Shown: positions 7,711-15,799 of the stretch, in pieces
Layout: the number at the start of each line of letters is the position of its first letter
Position numbering within the stretch: position 1 is the stretch's first letter
Assembly (NCBI GenBank): GCA_018648655.1
Contig: JABGQV010000081.1
Coordinates: forward strand, 1-38,945
Source of the DNA: Anaerolineae bacterium
GTDB taxonomy: Bacteria > Chloroflexota > Anaerolineae > Anaerolineales > Villigracilaceae
Direction of reading: 5' to 3'
Length of the DNA: 38,945 nucleotides
The notes under the pieces: model-generated
Told to the model about the DNA's origin: nothing
Seen by the model: the letters and a program-made list of their open reading frames with translations, nothing else
Databases searched by the model: none
Program-made: the position numbers and the translations under genes

Positions 7711-8526
7711 CTAAATACGTTCAGTCCAATCAGGATGAGCGTATTTTTTTTGGATTAAATCACTTGCTCTGCTTCGTTCAGCCTCTGATAAATCTTTAGG
7801 TATTAAGCTAATTCCCAAAACCGATTCAAAGGCACGTATAAAAGACTTGCTTGCTCTATCCCAATCAACTCCGTATCCTAAGGCAGATTTTAGTGTAGAG
7901 GCACTCTTTAATAGTTTTTCTGCAGCAGTTTGACGTTCTTGTGTATCGGGGAAAGCTAAAACTTCAGTAATGCGCGTCAAATCACCGATTAACGGGAGTG
8001 ATCCATGTTGTAAAATGCCGCCCTTTTGCCGCGCTTGCGCGCTCCCTATTAGCTTCTTCCCATTTACGGTAATTTCATATGCAGAAGGTGTTTCAAAGCA
8101 GACGGGGTTAAAGTTGCGGCTTTCCTTTCTTTTTTCTTTTTTCATTTCAACAGCAGCACCTAAATCCTTTAGTGCTGCAAGGAGCATTTTTGCAAGATGT
8201 TGGTAACTTTCTAAAATACTTCCTTGAAAATGTTGATTATCATTTTGTGCAATGATTGAGTAAGTTAGCTCATCTGTATGCAAAATAGCGCGTCCACCTG
8301 TTGGGCGGCGAACAACATCCCAACCCTGTTTTTTTAAGGATGCTGCATCTATATCAGTATAAGGTTGAGAGCGCCCTAAGGATAAGCAAGGTGGATTCCA
8401 CGCATAGAGTCGCAGTGTTGGGTGCGATACTCCGCTAACTATATTTTCTAAAATGGCTTCATCCACAGCCATATTCCATGCCCCAGTTGAGGGTGGAGAG
8501 ATATATAAACGCCAAACTTCTTTCAT
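7711..8526 (-). CDS. lipM: LipM-type octanoyltransferase (lipoate/biotin ligase fold)
   Basis: It transfers octanoyl groups from acyl carrier protein to lipoyl domains, the first step in making protein-bound lipoate. The 271-residue protein has the LplA/LipB fold motif VVRRPTGGRAILH at residues 71-83, and GSAQARQKGGILQHGS with the conserved lysine just before it (Lys158). The segment PVCFETPSAYEI carries Cys143 at the position of the catalytic cysteine of LipM, which favours octanoyltransferase over ATP-dependent lipoate ligase. A GGAG ribosome binding site precedes the ATG. No lipA or lipoyl-bearing dehydrogenase is nearby. A lipoate-protein ligase A annotation is the main alternative. Confidence 0.83.
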   Translation of the reverse strand: MKEVWRLYISPPSTGAWNMAVDEAILENIVSGVSHPTLRLYAWNPPCLSLGRSQPYTDIDAASLKKQGWDVVRRPTGGRAILHTDELTYSIIAQNDNQHFQGSILESYQHLAKMLLAALKDLGAAVEMKKEKRKESRNFNPVCFETPSAYEITVNGKKLIGSAQARQKGGILQHGSLPLIGDLTRITEVLAFPDTQERQTAAEKLLKSASTLKSALGYGVDWDRASKSFIRAFESVLGISLIPKDLSEAERSRASDLIQKKYAHPDWTERI

Positions 8527-8660
8527 TTATTGCTCCAGTGTTCGGGTAAAAATATGATAAAAAACGATGACAAGTTCAAAACACGCTCGAATTTTTCTTT
8601 ATCATTCTCATAAAACCCTTAAAATTAATGAGAGTGATGAGAAGTAATCCTTTTGGGTAG

Positions 8661-8689
8661 TTGCAAATCCTGTCAGGGCACACTATAAT
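8661..8689 (+). promoter_or_regulatory. Sigma70-type promoter of the kinase operon
   Basis: TTGCAA (8661-8666) and a perfect TATAAT (8684-8689) are 17 bases apart, and the start codon follows 53 bases later. This is among the best matches to a housekeeping promoter in the window and probably drives the six genes to 14530. The rest of the 8527-8742 intergenic region shows no other clear feature. Confidence 0.7.
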
Positions 8690-8742
8690 TCAGGATTATT
8701 CTTATAGAAGAGATTATAAGCCTGTATTATAAGTGAGGAAAT

Positions 8743-10644
8743 TTGGATAATAAAGATGTTACTCCTTCAATTACCCGCACTATGGATGCTGATGAAGCAC
8801 AGCCAGCTCATCGGCAATTGCAACCGGGGGTTACGCTTTCTGAGCGTTATTTAGTTCAGGAGATTGTTGGTATCGGTGGTATGGGGTCTGTTTACCGAGC
8901 TCGTGATTTGCATTTTCCCAATGTTGTTAAGCTTGTTGCTGTTAAAGAGATGGTTAACCTTGCTACTGACCCTCAGGTGAGGCAAACGGTTATCAAGAAT
9001 TTTGAGCGTGAAGCAAATATCTTAGCGACGCTCACACATCCTTCTATTCCGAATATCTTTGACTATTTCTCTGGTGAAGATCGTTCTTATCTTGTGCTGG
9101 AATATATTAATGGGCAAGATCTTGAAGCTGTAGTACGAGATTCAGAGAATATGCTTTCCTCTGCCCAAGTGGTTGCTTGGGCAATTGAGCTATGTGATGT
9201 TTTGAGTTTTTTACATACCCATGAGCCAGATAAAATTATTTTTAGAGATATGAAGCCCTCAAATGTGATGATTGATAGCCACGGTCATATTATGTTGGTC
9301 GATTTTGGGATTGCAAAGCAATTTCAGACAGGGCAAAAAGGGACAATGATAGGTACAGAGGGGTATTCTCCACCGGAGCAATATCGTGGTGAAGCAACAC
9401 ATTTAGCTGATATATATTCGTTAGGCGCTACAATTCATCATTTGCTTACTAATAGAGATCCTCGCTTAGAGCCACCTTTTTCTTTTGAAGAGCGACCAAT
9501 TTCTAAATTTAATGAAGAAGTTTCTTCTGAGATTCAGGCGGTAGTCACAAGGGCTTTGGCTTATGAGCCAAAAGACCGTTATCCTAATATAGATGAAATG
9601 AAAGACGCACTAGTGGCTGCAGCGCGCCAAACGGGATTGCTTTCAAGATTGCCCTCAAAGCAGCCTTCTTTAAACTTTCAGGCAGATGGAATTAAGCCTC
9701 TCTGGAAGTTTAAATGCGAAGATGAAATTCGAGGTACGCCTACTTATTTTGATAATACAATTTTTGTTGGGTGTTATGATAATAACCTCTATGCGCTGGA
9801 TGCAGCAGAAGGTGATTTTAAGTGGAAGTATCCGACTGATGGTGGCATAGTCTCTAAACCAGCCATCGCTGATGGAAATGTGTTCTTTGGTTCTGAAGAT
9901 CAACGTTTGCATGTTGTTAATGCACGCTCTGGAAAAATTATTTGGTCTTATTATGCTGAAGGACCTGTTCGGTCTTCACCGTGCATTGCCGAAGGACATG
10001 TTTTTATTGGATCTGATGATGGAGCATTGCATGCGGTTAATAGTTCCACAGGCCGTGCAGTTTGGATTTATCCAGCGATTTCAGCCATTCGTTCTACTCC
10101 CTTTGTAGCAAATGATGTGGTCTATGTAGGCTCCGAATCGGGAGAATTTTATTGTATAGACTTCAAAGGGAAGGTTAAATGGCAATTTAAAGCCAAGCGT
10201 GGTATCACATCTTCCCCCTTAGTTACAGAACATGCTGTTTATTTCACATCATTAGATGGACATTTATATGCAGTTGACCCGAAAAGCGGCTGGGTACTAT
10301 GGAAATTTAGACTCGGGAAAGGGTCAGTCTCATCCCCAGCTATTTTAGAAAACTTGATTTATACTGGTGCAGCCGATGGCTTTATTTATGCCGTTGATTT
10401 GAAAACTTCAAAAGAAGCTTGGCGTTTCCGTACAGACCATCAAGTCACAGCGTCACCTGTGGTATATAAAGACGCACTATATTGCACATCTGTTGATAGC
10501 CATCTCTATTGTTTAGATGCTAAAAACGGTCAGTTACGTTGGAAATATGCAACTGAAGGACCAATAACTGGCTCTCCATTAGTTTACGATGATATTGTTT
10601 ATGTGGGCTCTACAGACCATCAAATCTACGCACTCTTAGCCTGA
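8743..10644 (+). CDS. Ser/Thr protein kinase with C-terminal PQQ-type beta-propeller
   Basis: A Hanks-type kinase that phosphorylates protein Ser/Thr residues. Kinase domain, about residues 36-300: glycine loop GIGGMGSVY at 43-51, ATP-binding Lys68 in VAVKE, helix-C Glu90, catalytic loop FRDMKPSN starting at 167 (Phe replaces the usual His of HRD), DFG at 187-189 and a GTEGYSPPEQ activation segment. Residues about 315-633 hold seven or eight PQQ/quinoprotein-type blades with recurring LYALDA and W-K-Y/F motifs. There is no signal peptide and no membrane helix between the modules, so the propeller should be cytosolic. Translation starts at TTG (8743) behind GAGGAA. First gene of a signalling operon whose next member is a PP2C phosphatase. 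Confidence 0.92.
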   Translation: MDNKDVTPSITRTMDADEAQPAHRQLQPGVTLSERYLVQEIVGIGGMGSVYRARDLHFPNVVKLVAVKEMVNLATDPQVRQTVIKNFEREANILATLTHPSIPNIFDYFSGEDRSYLVLEYINGQDLEAVVRDSENMLSSAQVVAWAIELCDVLSFLHTHEPDKIIFRDMKPSNVMIDSHGHIMLVDFGIAKQFQTGQKGTMIGTEGYSPPEQYRGEATHLADIYSLGATIHHLLTNRDPRLEPPFSFEERPISKFNEEVSSEIQAVVTRALAYEPKDRYPNIDEMKDALVAAARQTGLLSRLPSKQPSLNFQADGIKPLWKFKCEDEIRGTPTYFDNTIFVGCYDNNLYALDAAEGDFKWKYPTDGGIVSKPAIADGNVFFGSEDQRLHVVNARSGKIIWSYYAEGPVRSSPCIAEGHVFIGSDDGALHAVNSSTGRAVWIYPAISAIRSTPFVANDVVYVGSESGEFYCIDFKGKVKWQFKAKRGITSSPLVTEHAVYFTSLDGHLYAVDPKSGWVLWKFRLGKGSVSSPAILENLIYTGAADGFIYAVDLKTSKEAWRFRTDHQVTASPVVYKDALYCTSVDSHLYCLDAKNGQLRWKYATEGPITGSPLVYDDIVYVGSTDHQIYALLA

Positions 10645-10658
10645 GCAAGGAGCTTTCT

Positions 10659-11564
10659 GTGTTTGAATCTATTAAAAAAATATTCCAAAAAGAAAAAAAA
10701 GAAGTTAACCTGACGCCAGAATTGAAAACGGTTCCTCTGTCGCCACAACAAGTAGAAGAGATTGTTATACATCAAACACTGCAATACGATTTGCAGCAAT
10801 TAGTTGCTGCAAGCGGTCAGTCTGTAGGAAAACAGCGGGAACTTAATGAAGATAGTCTCTCTCTGATTACTGCTACATTGGCAGGGCATGCAGGAAATAC
10901 TCCCTTTGGTTTATATATAGTCGCCGATGGCATGGGTGGGCATAAATACGGAGAAATTGCAAGTAATACAGCAATGAGAGTGTTTAATGGGTATATTATG
11001 GAAAAATTTCACCCCTACCTATTTGACTTACCAACAGTGCCCTTAGATGAATCTCTTCAAGACCTAATGCTAACTGGCGTTGCTCAAGCCCAAGAGGCCA
11101 TTCAACGAGAAGCACCAGGTAGTGGTACTACACTTACTGCAGCACTTGTTTTGGGCGAGCAAGTTATTGTTGCCCATGTTGGTGATAGCCGTGCCTACTC
11201 AATATACCCAGATGGTCGTTTTGATATGATTTCTCGAGATCATTCTTTGGTTGGGCGCCTTGAAGAACTTGGACAAATTACAGCAGAAGAAGCAGCAGTT
11301 CATCCACAAAAAAATGTTTTATATCGAGCCTTAGGACAAGGTGAAGTGCTTGAGCCAGATATTTTTACTACCCCTTTTCCTAAGCAAGGTATGTTGATGA
11401 TTTGCAGTGATGGACTCTGGGGTGTTTTGAGTGAGAAAGAAATGCACCAAGCCATTAAGAGCGCGGATACATTAGAACGTTCTTGTCAAAATCTTGTTAA
11501 TGCAGCGAATGCAGCAGGTGGCCCCGATAATATCTCTGTCGTACTTGTAAAAATGATTCAATAG
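10659..11564 (+). CDS. PP2C-family Ser/Thr protein phosphatase
   Basis: It removes phosphate from Ser/Thr residues and is the expected counterpart of the adjacent kinase. The 301-residue soluble protein has a basic N-terminal tail of about 50 residues and then a full PP2C domain. Metal-binding motifs are RELNEDS, ADGMGGHKYGE and GGPDNISV; GSGTTLTAALV and AHVGDSRAYS are also typical, and CSDGLWGVL is the late conserved motif. It starts at GTG (10659) with AAGGAG upstream, 14 bases after the kinase stop, and its stop codon directly abuts the next start codon. Its targets cannot be read from sequence; the kinase, the FHA protein and the J-VWA protein are candidates by position. Confidence 0.93.
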   Translation: MFESIKKIFQKEKKEVNLTPELKTVPLSPQQVEEIVIHQTLQYDLQQLVAASGQSVGKQRELNEDSLSLITATLAGHAGNTPFGLYIVADGMGGHKYGEIASNTAMRVFNGYIMEKFHPYLFDLPTVPLDESLQDLMLTGVAQAQEAIQREAPGSGTTLTAALVLGEQVIVAHVGDSRAYSIYPDGRFDMISRDHSLVGRLEELGQITAEEAAVHPQKNVLYRALGQGEVLEPDIFTTPFPKQGMLMICSDGLWGVLSEKEMHQAIKSADTLERSCQNLVNAANAAGGPDNISVVLVKMIQ

Positions 11565-13040
11565 GTGGAATTTTTGTCAGATTATTATGCACTTTTAGGC
11601 ATCTTTCGAGATGCAACAAAAGAAGAAATCAAGCGAGCCTACTTCGAGGCGGCGCAACGCGTGCATCCTGACAAAAATGAAGCACCCGGTGAAACAGAGA
11701 TTTTTTTGGATGTTCAGAAAGCCTACGATATTTTATCGAATCCCAAAAAACGTGCTGAGTATGATCTTTCGTTGGCACCAGAAGAAGAATCATCTTCTCC
11801 AATTCTTCAACGTACCTTTTATAGCCGCCAAAGTTTAGTTCGCCTTAACGAAACACAATTGATTTATGCTCTTCTAGAATGGAAACCACGCCAAAATAAA
11901 AATGAAGTAATTTCCCCACCGCTTAATATTTGTTTGGTTTTAGATAACTCTACTTCTATGAAAGGGGAGAATATAGGAATGGTTAAGGCATCTGCCATTC
12001 ATCTAATTCGTAGCCTAAGGCCAGAAGATATTCTTAGTGTTGTTACTTTTAGTGATCGTGCCAAAGTTCTAATCCCTTCTTCATTAAGACCTGATCATAG
12101 AAAAATGGAGAACAAAATTAGAGTGATGCACCCTTCAGGAGGAACAGAAATTTTTCAAGGCTTGCAAGAAGGCGTTGCTCAAGTACGTAAAAATTTTTCG
12201 GCAGAACGTGTTAATCATGTTATCCTGCTGACCGATGGGCAAACTTATGGCGATGAAAAAGAATCATTAGAGCTAGCAAAAGAGACCGCCGATTTTGGAA
12301 TAGGCATTAGTGGCTTAGGAATTGGTGAAGATTGGAACGATGAATTTTTAGATGAATTGGCTTCTAGAGCTGGTAGCAGTAGTTCTTATATTGCAAATCC
12401 ACAAGAAATACAAAAGTTTTTAGAAGAAAAATTTAAACAATTAGCAAAAGTATTTGCTGAAAATGTAGAATTGAAATTTAATGCCTCGCCTAATACTGAG
12501 CTCACTTATATTTATCGTGTACAACCAAATGCTGCGCACCTGCTCTCTAAAAAAACAATTCAACTGGGCATGATTTTGCGTGATAAGCCCCTTACTCTTT
12601 TGCTAGAGTTTACAGTCAAATCTTCAGCTGTTATAGAGGACGAAGTAAATTTACTTGTAGGTTCTCTAAGCTTTGAAATTCCTTCTCAAACTTTACAAAG
12701 TCAGCCTATGCGAGTGCGTGTATTTCGAGAGGTGACTGAAAAAGCAAGCCTTGAACCACCCTCACCAACTCTTGTTCAAGCTCTTGCAAATCTCAATTTA
12801 TTTAGAATGCAAGAAACGGCTCAAAAAGAAGCCGCCGATGGTAAATATAATGAAGCCTCACGACGATTACAACATCTAGCTACCCATTTACTCTCTCATG
12901 GAGAGCGTAGCATGGCAAAAACGGTTTTACTCGAAGCCGAAAACTTACAAGGCGAACAAAGTTTTTCGGAAGAAGGTCGCAAAAAAATAAAATATGGAAC
13001 GAGAGCGTTACTTCTCCCAGCAGAAAAAGGAAAAAACTAA
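11565..13040 (+). CDS. J-domain / von Willebrand factor A fusion protein
   Basis: A 491-residue soluble protein. Residues 6-70 form a DnaJ-type J domain: DYYALLGI, the HPD tripeptide at 34-36 that stimulates Hsp70, and AYDILSNPKKRAEYD. Residues about 118-300 form a VWA domain with an intact metal-ion site, DNSTS at 127-131, followed by GGTEIFQGL and LLTDGQTYGDE. The C-terminal part, about 310-491, looks like the mixed beta and helical tail seen in secreted or TerF-like VWA proteins and ends in helices. The GTG start directly follows the phosphatase stop. J domains imply Hsp70 recruitment and VWA domains metal-dependent protein binding; joining them in a kinase/phosphatase operon suggests a chaperone-linked signalling assembly, which is inference. 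Confidence 0.88.
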   Translation: MEFLSDYYALLGIFRDATKEEIKRAYFEAAQRVHPDKNEAPGETEIFLDVQKAYDILSNPKKRAEYDLSLAPEEESSSPILQRTFYSRQSLVRLNETQLIYALLEWKPRQNKNEVISPPLNICLVLDNSTSMKGENIGMVKASAIHLIRSLRPEDILSVVTFSDRAKVLIPSSLRPDHRKMENKIRVMHPSGGTEIFQGLQEGVAQVRKNFSAERVNHVILLTDGQTYGDEKESLELAKETADFGIGISGLGIGEDWNDEFLDELASRAGSSSSYIANPQEIQKFLEEKFKQLAKVFAENVELKFNASPNTELTYIYRVQPNAAHLLSKKTIQLGMILRDKPLTLLLEFTVKSSAVIEDEVNLLVGSLSFEIPSQTLQSQPMRVRVFREVTEKASLEPPSPTLVQALANLNLFRMQETAQKEAADGKYNEASRRLQHLATHLLSHGERSMAKTVLLEAENLQGEQSFSEEGRKKIKYGTRALLLPAEKGKN

Positions 13041-13543
13041 TGATTATGTGTCCAGCTTGTCAATATCAAGAAGTAGTAGGTGCTTTGTTTTGTAGTGAAT
13101 GTGGTGCTCAACTGCATAATATGGGAAGTCTCGCAACGCATAATATCCAAACCAATGAGATAAGAAGTCAGAGCTTCGAGGCACCTCCCCCAGAGCGAAA
13201 AGATTTAGTAAACTATCAGATAGCTAGTCTACAAATTTTAGATGGTGGGCAACTTCTCACACTCGCAAATCGAAATGAATTTACGGTAGGGCGTGTCAGC
13301 GAGGGGCAAACGATAATACCAGATGTTGATTTGACTGCTCATAACGCCTATGAATATGGCGTTTCACGTTTACACGTTGTCCTGAAAAGAAAAGAAAAGA
13401 AAATGATGATTATGGACCTCGGTTCTGCGAATGGCACCTATGTCGATGGCATTCGATTGAAGCCGGAACAAGAAACTCCTCTTTCTCACGGTAGTATTAT
13501 CTCGTTGGGAAAACTTAGAATCCAATTTCTTTTTCAAGACTAA
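13040..13543 (+). CDS. Zinc-ribbon and FHA-domain protein
   Basis: A 167-residue cytosolic phosphopeptide-reading protein. A small zinc ribbon (CPAC at residues 4-7 and CSEC at 18-21) is followed by a polar linker to about residue 55 and an FHA domain from about 75. FHA hallmarks are FTVGR, GVSRLHVVL and LGSANGTYVDG. FHA domains bind phosphothreonine, so this is a likely reader of the kinase's products. Its ATG overlaps the previous stop (TAATG), giving translational coupling; an ATG two codons downstream is an alternative start. Confidence 0.9.
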   Translation: MIMCPACQYQEVVGALFCSECGAQLHNMGSLATHNIQTNEIRSQSFEAPPPERKDLVNYQIASLQILDGGQLLTLANRNEFTVGRVSEGQTIIPDVDLTAHNAYEYGVSRLHVVLKRKEKKMMIMDLGSANGTYVDGIRLKPEQETPLSHGSIISLGKLRIQFLFQD

Positions 13544-13559
13544 TATCAAAGGAGTATAT

Positions 13560-13802
13560 ATGGCTTACGGCGTTATTTTACATGTTGCAGGCGAAGTCCC
13601 GATCTTTGGAGAAATTGAAGAATTACCAGATGCTTCCGCTACAATTATTACGGTAAGTAATCCTCGTTCTCGTGAAGGAAAAGATCTTCACTATATCCAG
13701 TCAGAAGTTGTCCAAGTAATTTGGCCCATAGACAAACTCAATTTTATTGAAATTATGCCTGGCGAAGAAGATGAGCAAATCATTGGCTTTGTAAGGGAGT
13801 AA
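13560..13802 (+). CDS. Unknown 80-residue acidic protein in the signalling operon
   Basis: I do not recognise this protein. It is predicted to be soluble and beta-rich, with a strongly acidic C-terminal part (EIMPGEEDEQ). It has no cysteines, no signal peptide and no membrane segment. A good AAAGGAG ribosome binding site 6 bases before the ATG, and tight packing (16 bases after the FHA gene, 2 bases before the response regulator), support it as a genuine gene of the operon. A binding or adaptor role with the FHA protein or regulator is possible but unproven. Confidence 0.75.
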   Translation: MAYGVILHVAGEVPIFGEIEELPDASATIITVSNPRSREGKDLHYIQSEVVQVIWPIDKLNFIEIMPGEEDEQIIGFVRE

Positions 13803-13804
13803 AA

Positions 13805-14530
13805 GTGCAAAACGAATTTGAAAGACGCAAAATTCTAGTTGTTGATGATGAAGAGAGAATGGTGCACTTTATTCGCCTTAATCTCGAACACGATGGTTTT
13901 CTTGTAATCGATGCCTTCAATGGAAAAGAAGCCCTTCGGCAGTTGCGTGGAGAATCCCCAGATTTAATTCTTCTTGATGTAATGATGCCTGGCCTAGATG
14001 GATTTGAAGTCTTGCAGATGATTCGTGAGGTTAGCAAAATACCCGTCTTGATGCTTACAGCAAAAGGTGAAGAAGACGACCGCATACGTGGCCTAGAGTT
14101 GGGTGCCGACGATTACATTACCAAACCTTTTAGCCCTCGCGAGATGGTCAGCCGAGTAAAAGCAGTTCTGCGGCGCACAGAAAGCTCTAGCGGCTCAATG
14201 CATGGTGTAATAGAAGTAGACAGCCGCTTAAAAATGGATTTTGATCGACGCGAAATTTGGTTAGAAGGCAAAATAGTAAAATTACGTCCTACAGAATATC
14301 GTTTGCTATATCACCTTGTGCAGAATGCGGGCTGGGTAGTTACTCATGACCAAATACTGACCCAAGTATGGGGTTACGAATATAGAGATGAACCACATTA
14401 TGTTCGTCTTTATATTAACTATTTGCGCAAAAAACTTGAGGAAGACCCCTCTAGCCCGAAATATATTTTAACAGAACGAGGCGTTGGTTATCGTTTTGTT
14501 GATTTTCGGAGAGAGAATTTAGCTTCCTAG
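13805..14530 (+). CDS. OmpR/PhoB-family response regulator
   Basis: A two-component DNA-binding regulator of 241 residues. The receiver domain covers about 8-125: acidic pair Asp14-Asp15, phosphoacceptor Asp58 in LLDVMMPGLDG, conserved Thr and Lys in LTAKG and ITKPFSP. The winged-helix output domain, about 140-235, has LRPTEYRLLYHLV and VRLYINYLRKKL. It starts at GTG (13805) with GGGAG five bases ahead and is the last gene of the kinase operon. No histidine kinase is present in the window, so its partner is elsewhere or it is influenced by the Ser/Thr kinase of its own operon. Confidence 0.92.
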   Translation: MQNEFERRKILVVDDEERMVHFIRLNLEHDGFLVIDAFNGKEALRQLRGESPDLILLDVMMPGLDGFEVLQMIREVSKIPVLMLTAKGEEDDRIRGLELGADDYITKPFSPREMVSRVKAVLRRTESSSGSMHGVIEVDSRLKMDFDRREIWLEGKIVKLRPTEYRLLYHLVQNAGWVVTHDQILTQVWGYEYRDEPHYVRLYINYLRKKLEEDPSSPKYILTERGVGYRFVDFRRENLAS

Positions 14531-14580
14531 CTGAGGTGCCCAGAAAAGAAGAGGGCGAACTTAATCCTAAACAGATAATT

Positions 14581-14631
14581 GAAGAAGAGATGACAAAGGC
14601 AGCTACAACGCACCCTTGTCATCTCTTCTTC
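14581..14631 (+). terminator. Hairpin after the signalling operon, overlapping the next promoter
   Basis: A perfect 16-base inverted repeat (14581-14596 with 14616-14631, loop of 19) lies 50 bases after the regulator stop codon. The second arm is pyrimidine-rich but not followed by a clean T run, so termination may be partial. Its distal arm contains the -35 box of the following gene. Confidence 0.55.
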
Positions 14632-14644
14632 TCTAAACTATACT
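14616..14644 (+). promoter_or_regulatory. Sigma70-type promoter of the NarL-family regulator
   Basis: TTGTCA (14616-14621) and TATACT (14639-14644) are 17 bases apart, each with one mismatch to consensus, 31 bases before the ATG at 14676. The -35 box sits inside the terminator-like hairpin. Confidence 0.6.
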
Positions 14645-14675
14645 CTTAGCCTATTTTGGAGTTATTGGAGAGACA

Positions 14676-15335
14676 ATGGCAAAAAAACGCATTATATTGG
14701 TAGACGACCACGAAGTTGTTCGAGTGGGATTAAAAACTTTATTAGAGCGACACCCTGAATATGAAGTGGTTGGGGAAGCTGCCTCAGCACGAGAAGCAAT
14801 AGAGAAAACAGTCAGCCTTGAACCAGATATAGTTGTAATGGATATTCGCTTACCTGGTGTTTCTGGCATTGATGCCTGTGAAGAAATTGTGAAACGCTTT
14901 CCGGATATTAGAGTCTTGATGTTGACTTCATATGCCGAAGATGAGATGCTTTTTTCAGCTATTCGTGCAGGTGCTTCTGGATATATACTGAAACAAATAG
15001 GTAGCGATGATTTGGTGAAAGCCCTAGAATCAGTTGGCAGCGGTGAAGGTCATCTTGACCCGGCTGTGACGCAACGTGTCTTTCAAGAAGTGCGTCGTGC
15101 TGTGCGCGAAGAAGAAGCTTCAGCTTTTGCTGATTTGAGTCAACAGGAAAAACATGTTTTGCAATTGGTTTCTGAAGGAAAAACAAATCGAGAGATTGCA
15201 AAAGCCCTTTTTCTTGGTGAAGGTACAGTGCGTAATTATGTAAGTAGCATTCTTTCAAAATTAGGTGTAAATAACCGTGCTGAGGCAGCAGCCTATGCTG
15301 TTGAACATTCTTTGAAAGAATATATTGATATGTAA
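14676..15335 (+). CDS. NarL/LuxR-family response regulator
   Basis: A 219-residue transcription regulator of the NarL/DevR/LiaR kind. Receiver domain: Asp10-Asp11, phosphoacceptor Asp56 in VVMDIRLPG, Thr and Lys in MLTSYA and GYILKQI. The C-terminal LuxR-type helix-turn-helix (about 150-210) reads [20 protein letters not shown] and [22 protein letters not shown] ribosome binding site precedes the ATG. It has its own promoter and terminator, so it is transcribed apart from the OmpR-type regulator upstream. No sensor kinase is adjacent. Confidence 0.92.
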   Translation: MAKKRIILVDDHEVVRVGLKTLLERHPEYEVVGEAASAREAIEKTVSLEPDIVVMDIRLPGVSGIDACEEIVKRFPDIRVLMLTSYAEDEMLFSAIRAGASGYILKQIGSDDLVKALESVGSGEGHLDPAVTQRVFQEVRRAVREEEASAFADLSQQEKHVLQLVSEGKTNREIAKALFLGEGTVRNYVSSILSKLGVNNRAEAAAYAVEHSLKEYIDM

Positions 15336-15355
15336 AATCTTTTGATTAAAAATTG

Positions 15356-15390
15356 AGCCCTTAAAGGTTTTCCTTTAAGGGCTTTTTGTT
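15356..15390 (+). terminator. Intrinsic terminator after the NarL-family regulator
   Basis: A 12-base stem (15356-15367 with 15372-15383; AGCCCTTAAAGG and its complement) with a TTTT loop, followed by TTTTGTTT. It lies between convergent units and may also act on the minus strand after dgkA. Confidence 0.92.
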
Positions 15391-15424
15391 TAAGGTTTGG
15401 AGTTTTGGGAGCTTGACAAGGGAG

Positions 15425-15799
15425 TTATGGAATAAGTTTCTCCCAAAGTGGTGGGCCTAAAATTAGTAGGCCAATGAGAATAGAAGCTAGCGCAGCAATC
15501 AGTACACTAGCCGCTGCAATATCTTTGCCAGCTTTAGCAAGTGGATGCTCCTCTGGGCTAGCAAGGTCAATAATATTCTCTAGGGCTGTGTTGAAAAACT
15601 CAGCTGTCCAAACCATACCAATTGCCAGCACTAAAACAGCCCAATCTCGTGCGGGAAGGTGTAACCAAAATGCGGCGAGAACGACCAATATAGACACTAC
15701 TGCGTGTATCCAAGTGTTGGGTTCGTTGCGAAGAACATAGTTCCAGCCATGAAAGGCGTAGATAAAAGATTGCAGACGGGATTTTATAAAGTTGCTCAT
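15425..15799 (-). CDS. dgkA: Diacylglycerol/undecaprenol kinase
   Basis: A small membrane kinase of the DgkA family (124 residues with this start), with three membrane helices and the signature EFFNTALENIIDL that carries the catalytic glutamate and asparagine. In Gram-positive-type bacteria this family usually phosphorylates undecaprenol for cell-wall precursor carriers. The frame could extend upstream to 15862, but the ATG at 15799 overlaps the ybeY stop as ATGA and leaves a normal-length protein, so I use it. The ybeY-dgkA order is common in Firmicutes and related groups. Confidence 0.88.
   Translation of the reverse strand: MSNFIKSRLQSFIYAFHGWNYVLRNEPNTWIHAVVSILVVLAAFWLHLPARDWAVLVLAIGMVWTAEFFNTALENIIDLASPEEHPLAKAGKDIAAASVLIAALASILIGLLILGPPLWEKLIP

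Noticed and set aside
8743-13543. Type VI secretion regulatory locus (PpkA/PppA/Fha)
   Set aside because: The kinase, phosphatase and FHA set is similar in logic, but no Tss structural gene lies nearby.
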